From the NCBI GenBank assembly GCA_004552385.1, contig SFOL01000032.1, positions 1 through 18,811 on the forward strand: a stretch of DNA of 18,811 nucleotides. Direction: 5' to 3'. The notes beneath the pieces were generated by a model. It made no database searches and had not been told where the DNA came from. It saw only the letters and a program-made list of their open reading frames with translations. How positions within the stretch are numbered: the first letter of the stretch is position 1; each line of letters begins with the position of its first letter. The DNA comes from Bacteroidales bacterium. GTDB lineage: Bacteria; Bacteroidota; Bacteroidia; Bacteroidales; Marinilabiliaceae. A program made the position numbers and the translations under genes. Below, one piece after another: positions 1 through 6,857 of the stretch.

Positions 1-2
1 AT

Positions 3-611
3 ATCCGCGCGAAGCGCGTCTCCAAGTTCGACGCCTCGGCGTCTGTTATGGTCTACAACGACGACTGGTGGGCGGGTGTGACGTTCAACCACCTCTTGCA
101 GCCGGACATCTCTTTCACTGATGCGCATGACAAGGTAGGTCTGAAAACGACTGTCTTCGGTGGATACAGAATAACATATCAGCCCAGCTACCGCGGAAGC
201 GAACCGAAGACTATCACCCTCTCGCTCAATTACAAGCACCAGTATCAGTATAATCAGCTCGAACTCGGTGTCTCGTGGTATTTCTACCCGATTGAGGTTG
301 GTGCCGCATACCGCGGTCTCTTCTTCAAGGTGGCTGGAGAGATCTCTAACAATGATGCCGTAATCCCCAACATGGGCGTTAATGTGGGACCATTCCGTTT
401 CGGCTATTCTTATGACCTTACCATATCTGATTTCAGCTCGTTCGGCAACGGAGCGCACGAAGTTTCCATGATCTACCGCCTCATCCCCGACGACGTCAAG
501 AGGCGCAGCTACAAGAAGAAGCCTGTGCCTTGCTCGGAGCCTATTATGGGCTACAGCTACGCCAACAGCGGACAGAAGAAGGCAAGGAGCCGAAGAGGCC
601 TCCACCGATAG
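3..611 (+). CDS. PorP/SprF-family type IX secretion outer-membrane protein (C-terminal part)
   Basis: This is the 3' part of a gene cut by the window start; the frame is open from base 3 and gives 202 residues before a TAG stop. The sequence resembles the PorP/SprF family, outer-membrane beta-barrel-like proteins associated with type IX secretion and gliding in Bacteroidetes. A hallmark near the start of the visible part is the stretch YNDDWWAGVTFNHLLQPDISF-like (residues about 17-37), which matches the family pattern of a tryptophan-rich strand followed by a 'WAG..xNHL..PxxSF' segment. Alternating aromatic/polar strands follow, with FRFGYSYDLTISDFSSFGNGAHEVSM near the C-terminus, typical of the last barrel strands. 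A basic tail of about 35 residues (KRRSYKKKPVP...) extends past the barrel. A hairpin follows the gene, and the next gene downstream is a secreted SUMF1-fold protein. Family assignment is by recognised motifs only, and the N-terminus is not visible. Confidence 0.82.
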   Translation: MRAKRVSKFDASASVMVYNDDWWAGVTFNHLLQPDISFTDAHDKVGLKTTVFGGYRITYQPSYRGSEPKTITLSLNYKHQYQYNQLELGVSWYFYPIEVGAAYRGLFFKVAGEISNNDAVIPNMGVNVGPFRFGYSYDLTISDFSSFGNGAHEVSMIYRLIPDDVKRRSYKKKPVPCSEPIMGYSYANSGQKKARSRRGLHR

Positions 612-640
612 CGATTTTATTTTTTTGAAACTTTGTGTAA

Positions 641-679
641 AGACGGCGACGAGGAGGCTTTCCCCGCCGCCGTCTCTTT
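641..679 (+). terminator. GC-rich hairpin with short T tail after porP-like gene
   Basis: AGACGGCG at 641-648 pairs perfectly with CGCCGTCT at 668-675. Further pairing continues inside the arm (C650-G666, G651-C665, G653-C663, G654-C662), and the stem is followed by CTTTA. It sits between the porP-like stop (611) and the SUMF1-like start (694). It may terminate the porP transcript. However, a weak -7-like AAACTTTG at 628-635 would place a start site right before the stem, so it could instead be a 5' hairpin of the next mRNA. Confidence 0.55.
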
Positions 680-693
680 ATCCTGCTTAGCTT

Positions 694-1647
694 ATGAAAC
701 GACTTCGTACACTTTCGTTTGCGGTGTTTGGCCTTGCATCATGCCTTGCCGGAGCCCAGTCGGACGGATACCCAGAAACCCTTTCATTCTCCGAGTCGCC
801 CATTGGAGCCGAGCTCTCTATGATAAAGGTTGATGGCGGAACTTTCCTAATGGGGTCGCAGTGTGAAGATGCGTCCAAGCCTAATTACAATCCGGATCTT
901 TCCCTTAATTATTCTGACGAGTCTCCTGTCCATAGTGTCGATGTTGAGACGTTTTACATCGCCCGTTTCGAGACCACCCGCGAGCTTTGGGCCGACCTTA
1001 TGGGTGGTTTTGTCCCGTACGACTTATCCGACTGCGCTCAGGGGTCTGTCTCATTCGATGCCGCCATGCTGCTCGTAAACGCAGCCAACAACGCTTTCGC
1101 CCACAAAATGCCGAAAGGCTCTTTTTTCGACCTCCCGACCGAGGAGCAGTGGGAGTACGCAGCTCGCGGCGGCCGTGACGACACGTTCGCCTTCGCGGGT
1201 TCAAACGATCCTGATTCCGTCGCCGTCTGGGGTGGCGCTACGGAAATTCCTGGCCCCGTAGCCTCCCTCAAGCCAAACTCATTAGGGATCTTTGATATGA
1301 GCGGAAATGCAGAAGAGTGGACAAAGTCATATTACTCCTCATCCTACGGTGCGACCCTGGATTACAGATTCCGTGTCATCCGTGGTGGAGGCGTCCACAC
1401 CAGGCCCGGACGCAAACCGGATCTTAGGGTGTCGGCCCGTTCAAGGGATATTGAGCGCAGGGGTATGAAATATTATGGGGTCCGCCTTGTCCTGAATGTT
1501 CCTGCCATCGAGAATCCGCCCACTGCGGTGGGCGAGACATCAGCATCAGCATACGCCCCTCCGCGCCTCGTCATCCGGGGCGGCAAGCTTTGCGTAATTG
1601 GCGCCGATGGCCAAGTGTTTGACCTTGGCGGTTCACGTCTGCGCTGA
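694..1647 (+). CDS. secreted SUMF1/FGE-fold protein, possible GldK/PorK-like lipoprotein
   Basis: This is a 317-residue exported protein with a formylglycine-generating-enzyme (SUMF1) fold. The start has a basic N-region and a hydrophobic core ending in L-A-S-C at residues 14-17, which fits a lipobox; cleavage after AGA at 19-21 is the alternative. SUMF1 landmarks appear in order: IKVDGGTFLMGS (about 44-55), ESPVHSVDVETFYIARFETT (about 76-95), PTEEQWEYAARGG (about 148-160), a GIFDMSGNAEEW segment (about 198-209), VIRGGG and a final YYGVRLV. The region that carries an active-site cysteine in true FGE reads RVSARSRD here, so the protein is probably not a sulfatase activator. The tail (LVIRGGKLCVIGADGQVFDLGGSRL) resembles short C-terminal domains of Bacteroidales exported proteins. 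GldK/PorK of the type IX system has this fold, and a porP-like gene lies just upstream, so a link to that system is plausible but inferred. Confidence 0.75.
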   Translation: MKRLRTLSFAVFGLASCLAGAQSDGYPETLSFSESPIGAELSMIKVDGGTFLMGSQCEDASKPNYNPDLSLNYSDESPVHSVDVETFYIARFETTRELWADLMGGFVPYDLSDCAQGSVSFDAAMLLVNAANNAFAHKMPKGSFFDLPTEEQWEYAARGGRDDTFAFAGSNDPDSVAVWGGATEIPGPVASLKPNSLGIFDMSGNAEEWTKSYYSSSYGATLDYRFRVIRGGGVHTRPGRKPDLRVSARSRDIERRGMKYYGVRLVLNVPAIENPPTAVGETSASAYAPPRLVIRGGKLCVIGADGQVFDLGGSRLR

Positions 1648-1666
1648 CGATGTCGGGGTGGGGCTG

Positions 1667-1707
1667 GGCTTAAGGGTCACGCTTCTGTCCGCGCTTTAAG
1701 CCTCTTT
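1667..1707 (+). terminator. possible weak terminator hairpin before the suf operon
   Basis: GGCTTAA at 1667-1673 can pair with TTAAGCC at 1696-1702, followed by TCTTT. The loop is long (22 nt) and the stem is only 7 bp, so this is a weak candidate. No better terminator is visible between 1647 and 1743. Confidence 0.25.
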
Positions 1708-1742
1708 CACCTATTGTATTATGAAAAAAAGGCGTAAAGAGT

Positions 1743-1750
1743 TATTTTTG
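1743..1750 (+). promoter_or_regulatory. candidate -7 box of the suf operon promoter
   Basis: TATTTTTG matches the Bacteroidetes -7 consensus TAnnTTTG exactly and lies 20 bp before the sufB ATG, leaving a leader of roughly 10-15 nt. The nearest TTG upstream (1714-1716) is 26 bp away, longer than usual, so the -33 element is weak or absent. Confidence 0.45.
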
Positions 1751-1770
1751 CTTTTCGTTTAACAGAGACA

Positions 1771-3219
1771 ATGGCAGACAGCAAGAACATAATAGAGAGT
1801 CTCGAAAACGAGGGCTACAAATATGGCTTCTCGTCAGACATTGAGACTGACACCATACCACACGGGCTTAGCGAGGAAGTCGTACGTCTCATCTCACAAA
1901 AGAAAGGTGAGCCGCAGTTCATGCTCGATTTCCGTCTGAGGGCATTCGCTAAACTGCAGACCATGAAGATGCCCGAATGGGCCCATCTGCGCATCCCTCC
2001 CATCGACCTGCAAGACATCATTTATTACGCCGCGCCTAAGAAGAAGGAGCAGCGGAACGGCAGCCTCGATGATATCGACCCTGAGATCAAGAAGACGTTC
2101 GATAAGCTTGGCATCCCCATCGACGAGCAGAAAGTCCTGTCGGGAGTGGCGGTCGACGCCGTGCTCGACTCCACGTCCGTCTCCACCACTTTTCGTGAGA
2201 CCCTGGCTAAGGACGGCATTATCTTCTGCCCAATCAGCGAAGCCATCAAGACGCACCCCGATCTTGTCAAGAAATATATCGGCTCTGTCGTCTCATACGC
2301 TGACAACTATTTCGCAGCGCTCAACTCCGCCGTTTTCTCCGATGGCTCTTTCGTCTACATCCCTAAGGGTGTGCGTTGCCCTATGGAGCTTTCCACGTAT
2401 TTCCGCATCAATGCGCAAAAGACCGGGCAGTTCGAGCGCACGCTCATTGTGGCCGACGACGACGCCTACGTCAGCTACCTCGAGGGCTGCACCGCGCCTA
2501 TGAGAGACGAGAATCAGCTTCATGCCGCCATCGTCGAGATCGTGGTCGAGAACAGGGCGGAGGTCAAGTATTCCACCGTCCAGAACTGGTATCCGGGAGA
2601 TAAGAACGGGCGCGGCGGCATCTATAATTTTGTAACCAAACGCGCACTCTGCAGGGGAGAAAAAAGCAAAGTGAGCTGGACCCAAGTCGAGACCGGTTCC
2701 GCAATCACATGGAAATACCCCTCTTGCGTACTGCAAGGCGACGGGTCCGTCGGCGAGTTCTACTCTGTCGCAATGACCGGCAACTACCAGCAGGCCGACA
2801 CCGGAACGAAAATGATTCACATCGGACGTGACACCCGAAGCACCATCATCAGCAAGGGCATCAGCGCCGGACATAGCGAAAACTCATACCGAGGCCTCGT
2901 CAAAGTGGCAAAGGGGGCCGATGGCGCAAGGAACTTCAGCCAGTGCGACAGCCTTCTGATGGGAGACAAATGCGGGGCGCACACTTTCCCTTATGCCGAT
3001 GTGGCCAACCCCACCGCCCAGATTGAGCACGAGGCGACGACCAGTAAAATCAGTGAAGACCAGCTCTTCTACTGCAATCAGAGGGGCATCGCCACCGAGG
3101 AGGCCGTGGGGCTTATCATCAACGGCTACGCGCGCGAGGTGCTCAAACGCCTCCCCATGGAGTTCGCCGTCGAGGCTCAAAAACTTCTGGCCATACAGCT
3201 CGAGGGCTCTGTGGGGTAG
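1771..3219 (+). CDS. sufB: Fe-S cluster assembly scaffold protein SufB
   Basis: SufB is the scaffold subunit of the cytosolic SufBC2D complex, on which Fe-S clusters are built from sulfur delivered by the cysteine desulfurase SufS. The 482-residue product has the usual family length. The C-terminal beta-helix signature is clear: PTAQIEHEATTSKISEDQLFYCNQRGI, then FAVEAQKLLAIQLEGSVG at the end. Cys392 (in QCDSLLMGDKCGAHTFP) and Glu421 (in IEHE) correspond in spacing to E. coli Cys405 and Glu434, the residues implicated in cluster assembly. The N-terminal part (DIIYYAAPKKK, about 90-100) is also typical. It is the first gene of sufBCDS, with a -7-like box just upstream. The start codon is ATG; the nearby sequence has no Shine-Dalgarno motif, as expected in this phylum. 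The gap to sufC contains a terminator-like hairpin. Confidence 0.97.
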   Translation: MADSKNIIESLENEGYKYGFSSDIETDTIPHGLSEEVVRLISQKKGEPQFMLDFRLRAFAKLQTMKMPEWAHLRIPPIDLQDIIYYAAPKKKEQRNGSLDDIDPEIKKTFDKLGIPIDEQKVLSGVAVDAVLDSTSVSTTFRETLAKDGIIFCPISEAIKTHPDLVKKYIGSVVSYADNYFAALNSAVFSDGSFVYIPKGVRCPMELSTYFRINAQKTGQFERTLIVADDDAYVSYLEGCTAPMRDENQLHAAIVEIVVENRAEVKYSTVQNWYPGDKNGRGGIYNFVTKRALCRGEKSKVSWTQVETGSAITWKYPSCVLQGDGSVGEFYSVAMTGNYQQADTGTKMIHIGRDTRSTIISKGISAGHSENSYRGLVKVAKGADGARNFSQCDSLLMGDKCGAHTFPYADVANPTAQIEHEATTSKISEDQLFYCNQRGIATEEAVGLIINGYAREVLKRLPMEFAVEAQKLLAIQLEGSVG

Positions 3220-3245
3220 GGCTGTAATCGGAATATATCGCACTG

Positions 3246-3269
3246 TGGCGCCACGCGCCATCATTTTTT
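3246..3269 (+). terminator. terminator-like hairpin between sufB and sufC
   Basis: TGGCGC at 3246-3251 and GCGCCA at 3255-3260 form a perfect 6-bp GC-rich stem with a 3-nt CAC loop; TCA and six Ts (3264-3269) follow. It has the form of a small intrinsic terminator or attenuator inside the operon, and could reduce sufCDS expression relative to sufB or act as an mRNA processing or stability element. The short stem makes strong termination uncertain. Confidence 0.45.
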
Positions 3270-3281
3270 GAACATACGCAA

Positions 3282-4034
3282 ATGCTCACTATTAAAGATT
3301 TGCATGCCTCTGTTGAGGGCAAGGAGATACTCCGCGGCATCAACCTCGAGATAAAGGCGGGCGAGACCCACGCCATAATGGGTCCCAACGGCTCCGGCAA
3401 GAGCACGCTGTCCGCGGTCCTGGCGGGCAACCCGGCCTACACAGTGACGGGAGGCTCCGTCACGTTCAACGGGAAAGACCTTCTCGCGCTCAAGCCCGAA
3501 GAGAGGGCCAACGAGGGCATCTTCCTCTCTTTCCAATACCCCGTCGAGATCCCGGGTGTCTCAATGGCCAACTTCATGAAGGCCGCCGTCAACGGCAAGC
3601 GCAAGTACCAGGGGCTCGAACCGCTATCCGCCGCCGACTTCCTCAAACTCATGAACGAGAAGAAGAAGCTCGTGGAGATAGACTCTAAGCTCACCAACCG
3701 AGCAGTCAACGAAGGCTTCTCTGGAGGCGAGAAGAAGAAAAACGAGATTTTCCAGATGGCAATGCTCGAACCTTGCCTCCGCATTCTTGACGAAACAGAC
3801 TCAGGTCTCGATATTGACGCGCTGCGCATTGTCGCCACCGGCGTCACCAAGCTCAAGAGCGAGAGCAACGCGACTGTCGTCATCACTCACTACCAGCGTC
3901 TGCTTGACTATATCGTGCCCGACTATATCCATATCCTGTATCATGGTCGCATCGTCATGACGGGCGACAAGAGCTTGGCGCTCGACCTTGAGAAGAGGGG
4001 CTACGACTGGATCAAGGAACAGTTCCCTGATTAA
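3282..4034 (+). CDS. sufC: Fe-S cluster assembly ATPase SufC
   Basis: SufC is the ABC-type ATPase of the SufBC2D complex. It is cytosolic and not a transporter; ATP binding drives the conformational change in SufB-SufD needed for cluster assembly. At 250 residues it has the normal length. The Walker A motif GPNGSGKST is at residues 34-42. The ABC signature FSGGEKKKNE starts at 146, and the Walker B segment ILDETDSGLDID, the characteristic SufC form, lies around 167-178. The switch histidine is in VVITHYQRLL, also a SufC hallmark. The gene lies 62 bp after sufB and 23 bp before sufD, consistent with one operon. No defects are seen. Confidence 0.97.
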   Translation: MLTIKDLHASVEGKEILRGINLEIKAGETHAIMGPNGSGKSTLSAVLAGNPAYTVTGGSVTFNGKDLLALKPEERANEGIFLSFQYPVEIPGVSMANFMKAAVNGKRKYQGLEPLSAADFLKLMNEKKKLVEIDSKLTNRAVNEGFSGGEKKKNEIFQMAMLEPCLRILDETDSGLDIDALRIVATGVTKLKSESNATVVITHYQRLLDYIVPDYIHILYHGRIVMTGDKSLALDLEKRGYDWIKEQFPD

Positions 4035-4057
4035 CGCGCCCAATAACGATAGGCCTT

Positions 4058-5152
4058 ATGACAACAAGTAAGAATTTGACCACGTTTTCGGGAAAGGCGA
4101 CCTCGGACATCCTCGCTAACGCGCCTAAGGGCGAGTGCTACCTCTATACTGACATGGCCCGGGCTCTCGCCGGCGACGCCATCTTTGCCGACGCGCCGAT
4201 ATGCGTTGGCGGTGTTGGCGATATCGATACAGAGGTCGTGCCTGCTGACGATGACAGGCTTGACGCACTCGCCGATCTGTCTCGCACATCCGACAGGCGG
4301 GGCGATTATCTTGACGTTTTAGCCAACGCCGCCGCACGCACCCTCAACACGGTCTCCCTTTCGCAAGGCGAGCGTGCCGAAGTGTCAGTCAGGTCGGTTG
4401 GCGGCTTCGAGGGCGTGTCGGTAGCCAGACTTGTCTTGTCCGTCAAGCCGGGTGTCAAGGCGTCGGCCGTCGTCAGGCTTGCTTCTGCCGGACGCCTTGT
4501 CGTGCAGACCAAGATAAACCTCGCGCCCGGCTCAAGCCTCGATGCCGTTTTTATTCAAGACGGGGAGTCTGACCAAGTGCTCTTGACGCGCACTACCATC
4601 GATTTGGATGAGGATGCGCAGGCCGATGTCACTTTTGTCAACCTCAACCCCGCCTTGGCTCGAAACGAGGTGCGTTGCGGAATCCACGCCAGTGGAGCCC
4701 GGCTCCGCATGGGTGGAATATATACAGTGTCTGGCGACGGACGCGTTGATAACGAGACTCTGGTTGAACACCTGGTCGGTCATACGCAGAGCGATCAGCT
4801 CTTCAAAGGCATCGCGGACGGCAACGGGGTCATGGCCTTCGGAGGTCTTATCCTCGTCAAACCCGACGCCCAGAAGGTTGACGCCAACCAGACCAACAGA
4901 CACATGCTCATCAGCCGTGACGCCAGAGCCTACGCCAAGCCCCAGCTCGAAATTTATGCCGACGACGTCAAGTGCTCCCACGGAGCCACGACCGGGCAGA
5001 TCGACCCTCAGCAGCTGTTCTACATGCAGCAGAGGGGCATCGATGAGCGCACGGCGCGCAGACTTCTCTCCGCCGCTTTTGTAGGAGAGGTCGTCGACCG
5101 AATCCCGCTCGATGACGTCAAGGCGGCTCTCCATGAGAAACTTATAGGCTGA
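4058..5152 (+). CDS. sufD: Fe-S cluster assembly protein SufD
   Basis: SufD is the SufB paralogue that pairs with it in the SufBC2D scaffold and is needed for iron acquisition by the complex. The 364-residue product is shorter than the E. coli protein (423) because the N-terminal part is reduced, which is usual in Bacteroidetes as far as I know. The diagnostic C-terminal core is present: DQLFKGIADGNGVMAFGG (about 246-263), an NQTNRHMLIS segment, KPQLEIYADDVKCSHGATTG, then QLFYMQQRGID. His308 in CSHGAT corresponds to E. coli His360 at the SufB-SufD interface. The N-terminal half is much less conserved. The gene starts 23 bp after sufC and ends 11 bp before sufS, so translation is probably linked. 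Confidence 0.95.
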   Translation: MTTSKNLTTFSGKATSDILANAPKGECYLYTDMARALAGDAIFADAPICVGGVGDIDTEVVPADDDRLDALADLSRTSDRRGDYLDVLANAAARTLNTVSLSQGERAEVSVRSVGGFEGVSVARLVLSVKPGVKASAVVRLASAGRLVVQTKINLAPGSSLDAVFIQDGESDQVLLTRTTIDLDEDAQADVTFVNLNPALARNEVRCGIHASGARLRMGGIYTVSGDGRVDNETLVEHLVGHTQSDQLFKGIADGNGVMAFGGLILVKPDAQKVDANQTNRHMLISRDARAYAKPQLEIYADDVKCSHGATTGQIDPQQLFYMQQRGIDERTARRLLSAAFVGEVVDRIPLDDVKAALHEKLIG

Positions 5153-5163
5153 AACGTTAACTG

Positions 5164-6390
5164 ATGAATAAAGAGTTCAATGTAGACGATGTCCGCCTGC
5201 AATTCCCCATCCTCGCGGAAAAGGTCTACAAAAAAAACCTCATATACCTCGATAACGGAGCCACCACCCAAAAGCCGCTCGCTGTAATCGACGTTTATGA
5301 CAACGTATATAGGAAGGTCAACGCTAACATCCACCGTGGTGTCCACCACCTCAGCAATGTCTGCACCGACCTCTACGAGAAGGCCAGGCAGATTGTGGCG
5401 CGACATCTTAATGCGGCCGACTCGTCTGAGATTGTCTTCACGCGAAACACGACCGAGTCCATCAATCTTGTCGCTTATGCCTATGGCGACAAGTTTGTCG
5501 GCCCTGGCGACGAGATTGTAGTCTCCGAGATGGAGCACCACTCCAACATTGTGCCTTGGCAGCTCCTTTGCCAGAGGCGAGGCGCTAAGCTGTTAGTGGC
5601 TAAGGTCAGCGACCATGGAGAGCTCGATATGGGTCAGCTCGCCGGTCTCCTCTCTGAGCGAACCAGGATTGTCAGCATTGCGCACGTCTCAAACGTCATG
5701 GGGTCTGTTAACGATGTGCGGACGATTGTCGGCATGGCCCACTCGGTCGGTGCCGTGGCCGTCATCGATGCGGCCCAGAGCGTGCCGCACCAGGCCATTG
5801 ACGTGCAGTCCATCGGTTGCGACTTCCTCGCTTTCTCTGGCCATAAGGTCTACGCTCCGCTCGGCTCTGGCGCGCTCTACGGCAGGCGCGACCTGCTCAA
5901 CGCTATGAACCCGTGGATGGCTGGTGGCGAGATGATAGACAAGGTCTCTTTCGCTGGCACCACTTTCGCCGAGCCTCCGCTCAAGTTCGAGGCGGGGACG
6001 CCAGACTATGCGGCCGCTATCGCCCTCGGCGCGGCTCTTGACTATGTTGACGGCATAGGCATGGACGTCATCGAGGCTCACGAGGCGAGTCTTGTCAAGC
6101 GAACCTTGGACGGACTCCTCGCCATTCCGGGCGTACGAGTCATAGGCCAGGCTGAGAATCACGCCAGTGCCGTCTCATTTCTTGTAGACTCCATTCATCC
6201 CTACGATGCAGGCATGATTCTCGACAAGCTCGGCATAGCTGTGAGAACCGGGCATCATTGCGCGCAACCACTTATGGATAGGTTTGGCATTGTCGGCACT
6301 GTCCGCGCCTCTTTTGCCCTCTATAACACGGCGGACGAAGTCGACGCTCTGCTCAATGGCGTGGAGTGGGTTAAGAAGATGTTCTCTTAG
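5164..6390 (+). CDS. sufS: cysteine desulfurase SufS (group II)
   Basis: SufS is the PLP-dependent cysteine desulfurase that takes sulfur from L-cysteine and passes it as persulfide toward SufB. At 408 residues it matches the family. The PLP-binding lysine is Lys228 in FSGHKVYAPLGSGALYG. The persulfide-forming cysteine is Cys366 in RTGHHCAQPLM, in the short group II loop (RxGHHCA) rather than the extended loop of IscS. Other landmarks are YLDNGATTQKP near residue 30, HRGVHHLS near 58, and SEMEHHSNIVPWQ near 121. It is the last gene of sufBCDS; no sufE, sufU or sufA is seen beside it, so the sulfur-transfer partner must be encoded elsewhere. A strong terminator follows. Confidence 0.96.
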   Translation: MNKEFNVDDVRLQFPILAEKVYKKNLIYLDNGATTQKPLAVIDVYDNVYRKVNANIHRGVHHLSNVCTDLYEKARQIVARHLNAADSSEIVFTRNTTESINLVAYAYGDKFVGPGDEIVVSEMEHHSNIVPWQLLCQRRGAKLLVAKVSDHGELDMGQLAGLLSERTRIVSIAHVSNVMGSVNDVRTIVGMAHSVGAVAVIDAAQSVPHQAIDVQSIGCDFLAFSGHKVYAPLGSGALYGRRDLLNAMNPWMAGGEMIDKVSFAGTTFAEPPLKFEAGTPDYAAAIALGAALDYVDGIGMDVIEAHEASLVKRTLDGLLAIPGVRVIGQAENHASAVSFLVDSIHPYDAGMILDKLGIAVRTGHHCAQPLMDRFGIVGTVRASFALYNTADEVDALLNGVEWVKKMFS

Positions 6391-6439
6391 ACTGCGCATT
6401 TGCGCCGGTCTGGATATTTATAATACTTTATCTTCATTT

Positions 6440-6480
6440 GTCATCAGGACTGCGCAAAAACAGTCTTGGTGACTTTTGCT
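6440..6480 (+). terminator. rho-independent terminator of the suf operon
   Basis: A 13-bp stem pairs 6440-6452 (GTCATCAGGACTG) with 6461-6473 (CAGTCTTGGTGAC), with two G-U pairs and an 8-nt loop CGCAAAAA. TTTTGCTTTT follows directly. Confidence 0.88.
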
Positions 6481-6857
6481 TTTACCCTTCGCAATATTCA
6501 CGGTAAGCTTGTCTTAAGATTGGAGCCAATCACTTGTTCGTACCTTTTAGTCATCGACTGTAGCCCATATCCGGGGACTAATGTCTAATCTGCGGCTTCG
6601 TTTGCGAACAGAACGAACCATTTGTATTTATACCTCATTTTCAAGTAAAATTTTATCATCGCCATACAACAGAATTGAAGGTGTTACGTCAGAAGCTTTC
6701 TTTTTAAATTATTGAAATGCTGATACTTAGTCATATTTTGTTTTTTCTTGGACATGATATATTTTCTATTGTCCTATTTTAACCACGGGGGCTTGCCGCC
6801 ATTTTGTGTATGTACTTTTTTGTTAATTTAGTAGTCGAAGTTTAATAAACACGACCA
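6481..6857. other. AT-rich intergenic region upstream of the symporter gene
   Basis: No ORF or RNA gene can be supported here. The segment is clearly richer in A and T than its neighbours, especially 6600-6850. It holds a short dyad, GATTGG-AG-CCAATC at 6518-6531, and a looser inverted repeat GGACA/TGTCC at 6750-6754 and 6770-6774. Either could be a regulator site for the sugar genes, but nothing recognisable as a known operator is present. No exact TAnnTTTG box was found; the promoter of the symporter gene must lie here. Confidence 0.5.

Noticed and set aside
6394..6405. GCGCA/TGCGC inverted repeat right after sufS as a terminator
   Set aside because: The loop would be only 2-4 nt with a 4-5-bp stem and no T tract; the 13-bp hairpin at 6440-6473 is far stronger.
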